DNA from: Cordylochernes scorpioides
Taxonomy: Eukaryota; Arthropoda; Arachnida; Pseudoscorpiones; Chernetidae
Direction of reading: 5' to 3'
DNA: 64,000 nt
Assembly (NCBI GenBank): GCA_030710605.1
Contig: CP092881.1
Span: 72,824,428 to 72,888,427 of the forward strand
Shown in pieces: positions 9,672 through 21,452 of the stretch. A model generated the notes under the pieces. The model was given only the letters and a program-made list of their open reading frames with translations. It made no database searches and was not told the origin of the DNA. Position 1 is the first letter of the stretch; each line of letters opens with the position of its first letter. The position numbers and the translations under genes are program-made.

Positions 9672-10195
9672 CAAAGTGCAAGTTTTCGGATCTTTATAAT
9701 CCTTCCACAGACATAACTATAAGTTGAGAGAATGGGGATATCAAATATACAATTTTATTTACATAGACAACAAATTTAAATGGGGGTCGGTGGCTTTCGA
9801 CCACTACGACCCGGGTTCGATTCCCGCATTGGACACTTTTTTTTATTTTCACTTAAAAATGCTCCAATGGTCCCCGATTCTTGCAAAGTCCAACCCCACC
9901 ATCGAGTGCAAGTAACCAAACGGGGCTCTGGCACATTTGTAAGTGCAAAGTCGAACTGCTTTTCACATGTATAGACATGTGGGACACTTACAGTAAAAGC
10001 AGTCGCCTTCTTCTACCCACCATGATTATCATGGCCTGTACTACGTGTACTAGAGATAAGCAAAAAAAAAAAAAAAAATTACATAAATATTTGTTGTCTA
10101 TGTAAATAATATTGTATATTTATATATCCTCATTCTCTCAACTCGTAGCTATGTCTGTGGAAGGATTATAAAGATCCGAAAGCTTGCACTTTACA
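9672..10195. repeat. Long fold-back with a SINE at its centre
   Basis: Left arm 9672-9780 and right arm 10090-10195 are reverse complements with few differences, for example AGTGCAAGTTTTCGGATCTT against AAGATCCGAAAGCTTGCACT, and ACATAGACAACAAAT against ATTTGTTGTCTATGT. The central 300 bp is a tRNA-derived SINE. Confidence 0.8.
9784..10076 (+). mobile_element. tRNA-derived SINE, family A
   Basis: The head, GGGTCGGTGG...ACGACCCGGGTTCGATTCCCG, carries a Pol III B box (GGTTCGATTCC). The body (GCTCCAATGGTCCC, ACCAAACGGGGCTCTGG, AAAGCAGTCGCC, CCACCATGATTATCATGGCC) ends in an A run. The same family is at 37969-38283 (-), 39217-39430 (+, headless) and 59103-59385 (+). Confidence 0.75.
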
Positions 10196-11387
10196 CCAAT
10201 AAAAAACACATTGCTATCGTTTATATTCTTATTTTATACTTTATAGCAATTTTCTCTTCTAATGTAACCTTTAGGTGTCGAGGTTTCCTCTCAATTAGAT
10301 TTTATGCAATGTACAATAGGGATGTCCGCACACACATTATATGGGGTTAGCTTGCCACTTCCAACCGGGAAATGTTGGACAAGAAATAGGCTGTTACAGC
10401 AAGATTCATTTGCTTCCCCCCGCAATCATACGGGATTTCCCTAAGCAGACATAGTTCTCGGAATGTTTCACAAGATAGCTTGTAGAGGGCACAGAATTTT
10501 TTCAGTTCTCACTTGGCCTGGATGGGGGGGTCTCATTCTTGAAGGGGAGAAGATCTCACCAGGTTAATTCTCTCGACCGTATAGGATTAACATTTGTCGT
10601 TTCTTCTGAAATTCTCGATCTGTGGAGTGTACTTACAAGTACTGTACGTACTTGTATTACCAGCGTTAGATACCAGGAGCCCAAGGTGTTTCTCTTTCTT
10701 CGCTTGAAATATTTTCCCGAAAATGACCTCTAGCATACCAAGATTCTCAGTGTTTGCTTGAATCAAACTGCCTAGAGTTCTATTCACGACTTAAATATGT
10801 ATAGACAAATGTAAAGGCATACATGTATGACAGCGCAAGTGTCCCTAGGGGGACATAGCGCTTTGAATTGAAATAAAATAGAGTTGCCTCTACTACTACA
10901 GCATTCACATTACGACAGTCTTTTTTTCTTTTCTTTTTTTTTTCTGAATCGTAACGATGGCAGAGAACTGTAGTCACTATATCTATTAGCCATTATATAA
11001 TCCTCAGTGAACTGCTCAGGTGGGGGAATGTCTTGTCAACAAGAGCCCTTGGACGTTGTCAAGCGACTGTTGATGAATGTTGTACTGACCATCAATTGGC
11101 CTTTTGAACATTCTATCTATAATTAGGCTCTTTTTCTAAGGCAATTCACAAAGTACCGCGTGACCTTGGGGTTGGATGGAACGCCCGCCCACATTTCTTT
11201 GTGACGGATTTCTATCTTTTTTATATGAAAATATTTTAGAATTTTAATTTAAAATCCAGTCAACAAGGAAGTCGGCTTTCTGAGCCCATGGTGCTTCCAC
11301 TTGACACAACCTGGGAGAATAATTTTAACAACTGTCTGGATTTACGAGTCTGTAGCTTTCTTCCACTAGACCTTGACGATGCAGTAT
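10196..11387. other. Over 1 kb without recognised gene
   Basis: Short frames occur on both strands, none recognisable. The composition is less AT-rich than most of the window. The last 110 bases lead into the minisatellite and may be its ancestral flank. Confidence 0.3.
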
Positions 11388-14300
11388 GGTTCAACCACGT
11401 CAACTTCAGCTTGGCAGTAGGAGACTATGTGGAGCTTGGTTTTCAACCACGTCAACTTCAGCTTGGCAGTAGGAGACTATGTGGAGTTTGGTTTTCCACC
11501 ACGTCAACTTCAGCTTGGCAGTAGGAGACTATGTGGAGCTTGGTTTCCACCACGTCAACTTCAGCTTGGCAGTAGGAGACTATGTGGTGCTTGGTTTTCA
11601 ACCACGTCAACTTCAGCTTGGCAGTAGGAGACTATGTGGAGTTTGGTTTTCCACCACGTCAACTTCAGCTTGGCAGTAGGAGACTATGTGGAGTTTGGTA
11701 TTCCACCACGTCAACTTCAGCTTGGCAGTAGGAGACTATGTGGAGCTTGGTTTTCCACCACGTCAACTTAAGCTTGGCAGTAGGAGACTATGTGGAGCTT
11801 GGTTTTCCACCACGTCAACTTCAGCTTGGCAGTAGGAGACTATGTGGAGCTTGGTTTCTACCACGTCAACTTCAGCTTGGCAGTAGGAGACTATGTGGAG
11901 CTAGGTTTTCAACCACGTCAACTTCAGCTTGGCAGTAGGAGCCTATGTGGAGTTTGGTTTTCCACCACGTCAACTTCAGCTTGGCAGTAGGAGACTATGT
12001 GGAGTTTGGTTTTCCACCACGTCAACTTCAGCTTGGCAGTAGGAGACTATGTGGAGTTTGGTTTTCCACCACGTCAACTTCAGCTTGGCAGTAGGAGACT
12101 ATGTGGAGCTTGGTTTTCCACCACGTCAACTTAAGCTTGGCAGTAGGAGACTATGTGGAGCTTGGTTTTCCACCACGTCAACTTCAGCTTGGCAGTAGGA
12201 GACTATGTGGAGCTTGGTTTCTACCACGTCAACTTCAGCTTGGCAGTAGGAGACTATGTGGAGCTAGGTTTTCAACCACGTCAACTTCAGCTTGGCAGTA
12301 GGAGACTATGTGGAGCTTGGTTTTCCACCACGTCAACTTCAGCTTGGCAGTAGGAGACTATGTGGAGCTTGGTTTTCCACCACGTCAACTTCAGCTTGGC
12401 AGTAGGAGACTATGTGGAGCTTGGTTTTCAACCACGTCAACTTCAGCTTGGCAGTAGGAGACTATGTGGAGCTTGGTTTTCCACCACGTCATCTTCAGCT
12501 TGGCAGTAGGAGACTATGTGGAGCTTGGTTTTCCACCACGTCAACTTCAGCTTGGCAGTAGGAGACTATGTGGAGCTTGGGTTTCCACCACGTCAACTTC
12601 AGCTTGGCAGTAGGAGACTATGTGGAGCTTGGTTTTCCACCACGTCAACTTCAGCTTGGCAGTAGGAGACTATGTGGAGCTTGGTTTTCCAACACGTCAA
12701 CTTCAGCTTGGCAGTAGGAGACTATGTGGAGCTTGGTTTCCACCACGTCAACTTCAGCTTGGCAGTAGAAGACTATGTGGAGCTTGGTTTTCCACCACGT
12801 CAACTTCAGCTTGGCAGTAGGAGACTATGTGGAGCTTGGTTTTCAACCACGTCAACTTCAGCTAGGCAGTAGGAGACTATGTGGAGCTTGGTTTTCAACC
12901 ACGTCAACTTCAGCTAGGCAGTAGGAGACTATGTGGAGCTTGGTTTTCAACCACGTCAACTTCAGCTTGGCAGTAGGAGACTATGTGGAGTTTGGTTTTC
13001 CACCACGTCAACTTCAGCTTGGCAGTAGGAGACTATGTGGAGCTTGGTTTTCCACCACGTCAACTTAAGCTTGGCAGTAGGAGACTATGTGGAGCTTGGT
13101 TTTCAACCACGTCAACTTCAGCTAGGCAGTAGGAGACTATGTGGAGCTTGGTTTTCCACCACGTCAACTTCAGCTTGGCAGTAGGAGAATATGTGGAGTT
13201 TGGTTTTCCACCACGTCAACTTCAGCTTGGCAGTAGGAGACTATGTGGAGTTTGGTTTTCCACCACGTCAACTTCAGCTTGGCAGTAGGAGACTATGTGG
13301 AGCTTGGTTTTCCACCACGTCAACTTAAGCTTGGCAGTAGGAGACTATGTGGAGCTTGGTTTTCCACCACGTCAACTTCAGCTTGGCAGTAGGAGACTAT
13401 GTGGAGCTTGGTTTCTACCACGTCAACTTCAGCTTGGCAGTAGGAGACTATGTGGAGCTAGGTTTTCAACCACGTCAACTTCAGCTTGGCAGTAGGAGAC
13501 TATGTGGAGCTTGGTTTTCCACCACGTCAACTTCAGCTTGGCAGTAGGAGACTATGTGGAGCTTGGTTTTCCACCACGTCAACTTCAGCTTGGCAGTAGG
13601 AGACTATGTGGAGCTTGGTTTTCAACCACGTCAACTTCAGCTTGGCAGTAGGAGACTATGTGGAGCTTGGTTTTCCACCACGTCAACTTCAGCTTGGCAG
13701 TAGGAGACTATGTGGAGCTTGGTTTTCCACCACGTCAACTTCAGCTTGGCAGTAGGAGACTATGTGGAGCTTGGGTTTCCACCACGTCAACTTCAGCTTG
13801 GCAGTAGGAGACTATGTGGAGCTTGGTTTTCCACCACGTCAACTTCAGCTTGGCAGTAGGAGACTATGTGGAGCTTGGTTTTCCACCACGTCAACTTCAG
13901 CTTGGCAGTAGGAGACTATGTGGAGCTTGGTTTCCACCACGTCAACTTCAGCTTGGCAGTAGAAGACTATGTGGAGCTTGGTTTTCCACCACGTCAACTT
14001 CAGCTTGGCAGTAGGAGACTATGTGGAGCTTGGTTTTCAACCACGTCAACTTCAGCTAGGCAGTAGGAGACTATGTGGAGCTTGGTTTTCAACCACGTCA
14101 ACTTCAGCTTGGCAGTAGGAGACTATGTGGAGCTTGGTTTCCACCACGTCAACTTCAGCTTGGCAGTAGGAGACTATGTGGAGCTTGGTTTTCAACCACG
14201 TCAACTTCAGCTTGGCAGTAGGAGACTATGTGGAGTTTGGTTTTCCACCACGTCAACTTCAGCTTGGCAGTAGGAGACTATGTGGAGCTTGGTTTTCCAC

Positions 14301-14742
14301 CACGTCAACTTCAGCTTGGCAGTAGGAGACTATGTGGAGCTTGGTTTCCACCACGTCAACTTAAGCTTGGCAGTAGGAGACTATGTGGAGCTTGGTTTTC
14401 AACCACGTCAACTTCAGCTTGGCAGTAGGAGACTATGTGGAGTTTGGTTTTCCACCACGTCAACTTCAGCTTGGCAGTAGGAGACTATATGGAGCTTGGT
14501 TTTCAACCACGTCAACTTCAGCTTGGCAGTAGGAGACTATGTGGAGTTTGGTTTTCCACCACGTCAACTTCAGCTTGGCAGTAGGAGACTATATGGAGCT
14601 TGGTTTTCAACCACGTCAACTTCAGCTTGGCAGTAGGAGACTATGTGGAGCTTGGTTTTCCACCACGTCAACTTCAGCTTGGCAGTAGGAGACTATGTGG
14701 AGCTTGGTTTTCAACCACGTCAACTTCAGCTTGGCAGTGGGA
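11388..14742 (+). repeat. 52-bp minisatellite, about 64 units
   Basis: The unit begins ACCACGTCAACTTCAGCTTG and continues GCAGTAGGAGACTATGTGGA then GCTTGGTTTTCC, giving 52 bp with some 51-bp units. Common variants are AACTTAAGC for AACTTCAGC, GGAGTTTGG for GGAGCTTGG and TTCAACC for TTCCACC. As 52 is not a multiple of three, each unit shifts frame and a TAG inside GCAGTAGGAG closes every frame within 66 codons: it is noncoding. Variant patterns show block copying: 12101-12872 recurs at 13295-14066 (offset 1194 bp) and 11738-11990 recurs at 12101-12353 (offset 363 bp). Confidence 0.95.
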
Positions 14743-15663
14743 GAATTGACGTGGAGCAACAGGCCAACGAAGAAACTCGCAACTTCAGCAGCGAACTCAA
14801 TTCTGAATACAATTTAATATCAATCACAGTCGTTCTTACAGTCGTTCTTCACCAAGGAGTTCTCCATTCCGAGATATCTTTGTAGAAGACACGACATATT
14901 TAAGAAGGGAACGGAGGAAGTCGTGGGAGATAAGATAACACCGGGCGGGGCTTCCTCCGCGGTCGACAGACTGGAACGCCATCTCTTGGGAAAGTTGAGC
15001 AGTTGTAGTGTAAGCTTTGTGCCTTAGTAGACCCGTACCATATGAAACCCACACCCATGCCATATGATTTTAGCTTGGCTATGACGTCACATCTCGGGAA
15101 GCAGGGACATCAATGCCTATATCATCCTGGCGACATCTTTTTCCCGTGCCCCAGTAGAATCGTCTTCACACAAAGACGCATAGTGACGATTAACTTTTTA
15201 AAAATGGCCTGGAATATCTCCAGCTGAAATATACTTTCACATCTTACACACCACGAGCCGTGAAGGAAGCAGCGCCGCAGTTAGGCAACTCGGCTTCTCC
15301 CTGGGAATTAGCCTCAGTAATGACTCGGATGCCCCGTGGGGAGGTTATCACTTATTCCATTCACCCGCGTCTGTATTTTATTTGCAATACATTTCTCCAG
15401 TACTTTAGTGATGTAGCATTATCCCAACATACGACGGCCTGAGTGCCAATCGAACCTGAGTAGCGTCGACATCAGTCCCAACTGTGGGGATAACAACACG
15501 CCGTCAATCCGTGTAACTCGGACAGCATCTGTGGAGAATGGAAATGGTGGCGTCCTTTAAGGAAATTCGAAGTCAAAAGAGTTTGTTGGAACTATGGATA
15601 TTTTATAAAGTAGTATGAAACCGCCCAATGTTTTAACACTTTGACCTGAGATTCTATGAAGGT
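14743..15663. other. Unresolved; possible minus-strand LINE remnant
   Basis: No clear gene. On the minus strand near 15410-15340 a short frame reads VLEKCIANKIQTRVNG, which could derive from the central RT region of a non-LTR element, but it is frame-broken. A short palindrome-rich segment at 15040-15200 has no recognised content. Confidence 0.25.
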
Positions 15664-15680
15664 CTTTCTCTCTCTCTCGG

Positions 15681-16112
15681 TTGACCCCCATCGTGGATGT
15701 GCCTCACTCCATCCCCTGGGCTGACCTGCGTCACAACTCGGGACACGACGCAGACATCGCCCTACGACTGGCCCTCCACGGCCTACCCCATCCTGCCTCG
15801 AGGGCTGCCGCCTGTGGGTTCAGCGACGTTGGCCACAGATATTGGAGTTGCCGAGCCGTGCGACCCCTGCTTCGGGAGGTGTTCGTCTCCTGTGGTTTGC
15901 CCCTGGATCTTCAGGACTGACTTTTCGGCGTCGGCCTTCATCCCGAGGCAATGCAACTAACAAGTGTGGCGAAGGCTACCATCTACAAGTACCATCTTGG
16001 TCTTGAGTTGGGTAACACCAGCCAACACATCGACCTGCCCACTCTGTGGGAAAGAACTCTCGCAGTCCATCATCGGTGGCGGAGTCTTTCTCGCAGTGGG
16101 CGCCACCAATAG
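15681..16112 (+). pseudogene. LINE ORF2 C-terminal domain with one stop
   Basis: One frame is open from about 15681 to the TAG at 16110-16112 except for TGA at 15918-15920, which stands where the copy at 3062-3294 has a Trp codon (LQ-A-W-LFGVG). It contains HRYWSCRAVRP, the C-terminal part of a zinc-binding motif common in arthropod LINE proteins, then SVAKATIYKYHLGLELGN and PTLWERTLAVHHRWRSL. The 3' region (GACCTTGTATATAT...) is interrupted by the mariner at 16212. It is the last roughly 140 residues of ORF2; RT is missing. Confidence 0.65.
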
Positions 16113-16211
16113 AGACCTTGTATATATTTTATACATGTATATATTTATCAATTTTATATATACTTTAAATTTATTTATCAGTTTAATCTTATATAATATT
16201 ATTTATTCATA

Positions 16212-17529
16212 CAGGGTCCATTATGAAAGTAATGAGCATAATGTTATTGTGACGCGACGATAGATGGCAGCACGGTAAAACCGTGGGAAATGTGGTGGAG
16301 GGATATGCCCTTTCAATCCATCCGGTCGTCAGTTGAGTTCGAGCAGTGGGAGGGGAGATACATGCCTCCGCTTGAAGTGTGTTTTCAACTTCTGTAACAT
16401 AGCGCGATGGAGCGTTCGCTTGAACAACGATACGCCATAAAGTTTTGCCTGAGGCTTGGAAAAAATGCAACCGAAACATTCCAGATGCTGCGAAAAGCCT
16501 TCAAGGACGATTGCATTTCAAGATCACAGTCTGGGAAGTGGCACAAGGCGTTCAAGGAGGGCCGGGAGGAGGTCGCCGACGAACCCCGTTCAGGACGCCC
16601 AACAACGGCCAGAACTGACGAGAACGTGTATCGTGTGCTCGAAGTTTTGCGTACCGACCGTCGATTAAGCATCCAGCAAATTGCTGACACATTACACATG
16701 TCCACATTTGTGGTACATGGGATAGTGACCGAGGATCTGCAAATGCGTAAGGTCTGTGCGAAGCTTGTGCCGAAAGTGTTGACGCAAGACCAGAAAGAAC
16801 TTATGAGTTTTGCGCTGTCAAGAATTGTTGGATTTGATTCAAAATGAACCGGACTTTCTGAACTCTGTAGTAACCGGAGACGAATCCTGGATGTTTAAAG
16901 ACGACCCATTGTCGAAAAGGCAGAGCTGTGCATGGCACACAAAATCATCCCCACGCCCCAAAAAAAGCGCGAATAAGCAAGTCGCGCATCAAAACGATGA
17001 TCATTGTCTTCTTTGACATTCGAGGAATAGTCCATTGTGAGTTTGTACCGCAGGGAGAAACTCTAAACTCAGCCTTTTACCTGGAGGTGCTCAGGAGATT
17101 GAAACGCCGGATCGCACGCGTGAGGACTGACATTAAAGACACGGTCAAGCTCCACCATGACAATGCCACCAGCCACACAGCCTTCATCAATACCAACTTC
17201 CTGGCCCGGAGCAACACTTCGGTGATCCCTCACCCCCCTTACAGTCCCGCCTTAGCTCCATGTGACTTCTTTTTGTTTCCGCGACTCAAAAGAGAGATGA
17301 AAGGAAAACATTGGGAAACCGTGGAAAACATCCAACACCATGTTACAACGTTCTTGAGAAGCATTTCTGTCGAGGAGTTTCAGGGTGCCTTTCAGGCGTG
17401 GCAAACGCGTCTCCGCAAGTGTATTGATGCAGGAGGAATGTATTTTGAAGAATATTGAACATTTGCACAAATTACGATCAATAAATGTATTTTGCCAGTA
17501 AATGCTCATTTCTTTCATAACGGACCCTA
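16212..17529 (+). mobile_element. Mariner transposon, complete ends
   Basis: Inverted ends AGGGTCCATTATGAAAGTAA and TTTCTTTCATAACGGACCCT pair over about 28 bp, and TA flanks both sides (16210-16211 and 17530-17531). Its 1318-bp length is normal for mariner. It sits in the AT-rich 3' region of the LINE at 15681: removing it rejoins TTATTTATTCATA with TTTATTTAACCTTAT. It carries one transposase gene with frameshifts. Confidence 0.9.
16407..17458 (+). pseudogene. Mariner transposase (D,D34D), two frameshifts
   Basis: The N-terminal frame from ATG 16407 (MERSLEQRYAIKFCLRLGKN) holds the helix-turn-helix DNA-binding region and runs to about 16805. The middle block (LLDLIQNEPDFLNSVVTGDESW) is in a second frame and carries the first catalytic Asp. 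From about 16966 a third frame runs to the TGA at 17456-17458 with LHHDNATSHT (second Asp) and YSPALAPCDFFLFPRLK (third Asp), 34 residues apart, the mariner D,D34D signature. The second frame change falls in an A7 run at 16960-16966. The enzyme would cut and paste the element in the nucleus; this copy could not make it as read. Total length, about 350 residues, is normal. Confidence 0.9.
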
Positions 17530-19250
17530 TATTTATTTAACCTTATATAATCTTATATGAACGAGAGATACAATAAAAGTAGTTTTAATCTCTCTCTCTT
17601 TTAAGGAAGGAGTAGCTTTCTTAAATGTGAATAACACAAAATCGCACACACATAGTTCAATTCCAAAAGAAAGTCTCGGGCTACAAATAGATATAGGTAC
17701 ACATTGCTAATTTCCCGTCCTCAGCTCGGCTGTTTGTCGCCGACACCGGGCACTCCATCAGGTCGAGGAAGAGTCCGTAGGCGCACGTGCGCCCGTTGTA
17801 GATCACGTAAAGGAAATCCTTCGGATGGGCATTCATCTATCCGTCAGCGCCTTCCTCGTGTTGTTGTTAGACTCCGTCTACCCGAAGTGAGTCTCTGCTG
17901 CTCGCTGTGTCAGCCAGACCGGCGAGGGAGGTAATGCCACTCCAAACGTTGATGAAAACTCGCTAAGGAAGCGAGCTATATTTTAAATGAAACTTTATTT
18001 TAACAAGGCAATAAACGGAAAACGTAACCCTTCCTTGCGTTATCTTACTTTTATATGCGTAATTTGCGTAAAAACATCATGGCGCCTTCCTTGTGCCACA
18101 TCTTCTGTGAAGTCGATACCAACCACACAAATTATATATAGTCAACATTGTGGAGTGAACGTGATATCAAGTAATTCTCCGTGTGTGGTATAAGTGAAAC
18201 TTGGATGCTCTGTCCAACTGACCTTAATTTGAGAAATCACACCAGAACAGGGGCTAGAGGAAAGATGTGAGAGGCCACGCTACTTCCTCACGTGGATACA
18301 AAGGAGCGCCAAGTTGTATCGGGACTTGAAGCCACTAAATTCTTTCGTATTCAATGCTCCAATTTTACATATTCTGAATATATATATTTATATTATAACA
18401 TGTTATAATACCTTGAAAAAAAATGGCGTTCAGCCAACTGAAATATTGGTAAAATAAATGATATTTTGATCCAATATATGCCTTTTTAAATAAAGATTTA
18501 TTTATGGATTGCTCTATTTTCAATATATATAACCACGGATATAATCAAGCAAAGTGATGGTCCCTCTAAACAGTGTGTTCCACTATATAAGGTCACGCAA
18601 GTAAAATATTCTTTGAAGGCAAACCAAACACTTCCCAAACTGTACAAAATGTCTGGTTTGTGAGACATCCCCACATCCTGCAGTGTTACAAGATATCTAC
18701 AAGTCATCAATATACTAGGAGGTCTGTTGGTTTAAGCTATAAACTGATGGATTATATATATGTTATATTAAATTATTATTTTATTTAAAATTATATTTCA
18801 TAGATTCAAATACTCTGTTAAATCGACCGCCATAGGTCACGCTTCCCCTATAAAAACTCATTTTTGTTGTTTCCCGATGGCCATATCTCGGTGGAACCTT
18901 CTTTTTTTATTTTGGTTAGCAGCCCCGTAAATAAAGATATTTTCTCTTTCCCGATGGCCGGCTCAAACCTTTTGTACATTATGTAAATAAGTTTTCCCAT
19001 TTTTTTTTATCTTACGCCTTAAGCCAGGTAGTACTTTTATCAGATTATGTTTTTCATATATATTCCTTAGCTCAAATAAAGAAATCTCTGATCAAAACTA
19101 TTTTATTATTCCCACGACTGCAGAACAATATCGTAACATACTCATGGATACAAAAATCAAGCAACAAATAATAATAATTCAATATATCAATCTAATTCCA
19201 AAATACAAAAGAAATCTCATTATTAAATATAACATATATATATATATATA
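17530..19250. other. 1.7 kb without a recognised gene
   Basis: A GC-richer island at 17700-17950 has a short minus-strand frame (HPKDFLYVIYNGRTCAYGLF...) that looks coding but that I do not recognise. At 18390-18500 is a repeat fragment (GGCGTTCAGCCAACTGAAAT, CAATATATGCCTTTT) shared with 30220-30300 and the fold-back at 25845. The rest is AT-rich. Confidence 0.3.
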
Positions 19251-19252
19251 TA

Positions 19253-20360
19253 CAGTGGTACCTCGACATACGAGCGCCCCAACATACGAGTTTTTCGAGA
19301 TACGAGCCGACGAGCAAGTGATTTTTTGCTTTTAGTTACGAGCGAAATTCGAGATACGAGTTCGGTTCGGTAGTGTTGAAGATATTAATCTGTGATTTTA
19401 AATGTTTCTTTTTGACCAGTACTTTTGTTTTGTTTTTGCTTTTCCTAAAATGTTTCTTTCTTCTTCTTCATTATTATTTGTTCTATATGCAAAGCTTTGT
19501 TTTTTGACACTTGAATAAACAAATTCAAGTTTATTATATTTTTGTGTGCTTTTAAAGTTAAAACACAACAGGTAGTAACACGCAGTCGCGCCATCACGAT
19601 CAGTTAGCAGCGTGCTTCCGCATGGAAAAAGCTGTGGCCTGAAGCTGTAGCTGAAAGGATCTATGAAGAATTGGAACCCGGTGTTTCAGTAGAGGAGGAG
19701 ATTGTATCTCTGGGGAAATCCATGGGTTTAGAGGTGGAAGAGAGAGACGTGAACGAGCTCATCGAGGAGCACACCCAGGAACTGACGACTGAGGAGATAC
19801 AAGAGTTACAGTCACAGCAGCATACTGAGGTTATGCAAGTAATTGGTTTTGAGGAGTCAGAGGAGGAGGTTATTTCTACAAGTGAGATAAAGGAGATCTT
19901 AGGAATGTGGGAGAGAGTTTCACAGTTCGTGGAAAAAAACACCCAGAAAAAGTTGCAACAGGTCGTGCATCTGACCTTTTTAATGACACTTGGCTAACTC
20001 ATTTCCGGAACATTCTGAGAGGGAGGAAGAAACAAACCTCCTTGGACATGTTTTTTTCTAAACGGCCTACAGGTGAAAGCGAGAAAAATGTAGCGAAAAA
20101 GGCAAAGACCAGTGAGGATATCTAATTTATTTCTTTACATTCTCTTTTTTGTTTTGTGCAATAAATATTTGATATTTATAAATACCTTTTTATTATTTAA
20201 AACCACGTAACAAAAATAACTGGGGTGACATTTTGGAGGTTGGAACGGATTAATGGTAGTTCAATTGTTTTGTATGGGGAAATTTGCTTCGAGATACGAG
20301 TAATTCAAGATACGAGCAAAGTTGCGGAACGAATTAAACTCGTATGTCGAGGTACCACTG
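19253..20360 (+). mobile_element. Tigger (Tc1/mariner superfamily) element, internally deleted
   Basis: Termini CAGTGGTACCTCGACATACG and CGTATGTCGAGGTACCACTG are inverted, with TA at 19251-19252 and 20361-20362. Sub-terminal GAGATACGAG motifs recur at both ends. This terminal sequence is characteristic of Tigger elements. At 1108 bp it is shorter than autonomous Tiggers (above 2 kb) and holds only the C-terminal end of the transposase. Confidence 0.9.
19632..20125 (+). pseudogene. Tigger transposase, C-terminal remnant
   Basis: The frame 19632 onward reads LWPEAVAERIYEELEPGVSV, SLGKSMGLEVEERDVNELIE and EHTQELTTEEIQELQ, an acidic C-terminal region typical of Tigger/Jerky-type DDE transposases. 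At an A7 run (19933-19939) it shifts frame and continues ...HPEKVATGRASDLFNDT, HFRNILRGRKKQTSLDMFFS to a stop at 20125. The HTH_CENPB DNA-binding region and the catalytic DDE triad are absent, so it encodes no working transposase. Confidence 0.8.
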
Positions 20361-20362
20361 TA

Positions 20363-20658
20363 TATATATATTTCATAAAAAAAAAACGTATATTCTATTT
20401 ACGTTACGAATTCATGCAGTCGTGGATGGTAAAAATGAATAATAACTTTTGTCCTAAAACTATATTTATTTTTTGATTAATTTCAAAAGCAAACAGTTTT
20501 TTTGCATACATAGACAACTAAATACGTTATTATTATTAAAGAAAAGCAAATTAGGTTATATTCTTTTTGTTTAGGATTCCTTTACATTTTAAAAATTTAC
20601 TCTGTGTTTAGTTCTTATTTTTACTTTGATTATTTAAATTATAATTTTAGTTATATTA
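20363..20658. other. AT-rich, no gene seen
   Basis: Nothing recognisable between the Tigger and the next Helitron. Confidence 0.3.
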
Positions 20659-21363
20659 CTAGCGGACGTACCCGGCTTCGCCCGGGTTTTACCCGAGTAA
20701 AGGTTTGTCTAACGAATCTCTCGATAAAGTGAACATTTTTTCCCGGTCCCTTGAAAAATACTCGATAAGTTGAATAAAATCAATATTAATTGGTTCCCTC
20801 GGTAATTGGAAGTTAAAGGAATAGTATCTTGCCTTGGAATTGTATCATTATTCTTGTATGGACGTACCCGGCTTCGCCCGGGTTTTACCCGAGTAAAGGT
20901 TTGTCTAACGAATCTCTCAATAAAGTGAACATTTTTTCCCGGTCCCTTGAAAAATACTCGATAAGTTGAATAAAATCAATATTAATTGGTTCCCTCGGTA
21001 ATTGGAAGTTAAAGGAATAGTATCTTGCCTTGGAATTGTATCATTATTCTTGTCTCAAATAAATTGCCGTGTCATCCTGAATTTTGTCTTTCCTAATTTT
21101 CTACATTACAAAATCATCGTATCATCATGATAATATTTAGAGTAGATTGTTGAATTATAACAGATAAATTAGAATATTTATCTTGATTATTTTAAAGCGA
21201 AAAGTTATTTCAAAAATTTTATTTGCTAGAAACCTTCCCAGTACTATACTAAATAACTTCCCAAAGTTTCATGGCGTTCCAATGAGTGGTTTGGTCAGGC
21301 ATAAAGGACAAACAGACCACACACACACACACACACATACATTCATTTTTATATATATATAGA
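20659..21363 (-). mobile_element. Helitron with duplicated 3' terminal region
   Basis: On the minus strand it starts TCTATATATATAAAAATGAA (ending at 21363) and ends in the hairpin region ACCCGGGCGAAGCCGGGT and CTAG (plus 20659-20662, preceded by A). The block 20664-20858, which includes the hairpin, is repeated almost exactly at 20861-21055. Only the outer copy has CTAG. It has an (AC)n stretch near its 5' end and no coding capacity. Confidence 0.75.
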
Positions 21364-21452
21364 ATAGAATAGATAGATAGATGAAAACAATTTTAATGAA
21401 TATTATGATTATAAATTTTAATTATATTAATGAATAATAAAATTCATATTTA

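Noticed and set aside
11388..14742. Many 66-codon frames of similar sequence in the minisatellite, as a repeat protein or CRISPR-like array
   Set aside because: Units are directly adjacent without unique spacers, the period is not a multiple of three, and a TAG in every unit closes all frames. It is a noncoding minisatellite.
15340..15480. A firm reverse transcriptase call on the minus strand
   Set aside because: Only one short motif-like stretch is readable and the flanks are frame-broken; too little to name.
17704..17934. GC-richer island as a host exon
   Set aside because: Short frames on both strands, no splice sites that fit, and no protein I recognise; kept only as a note.
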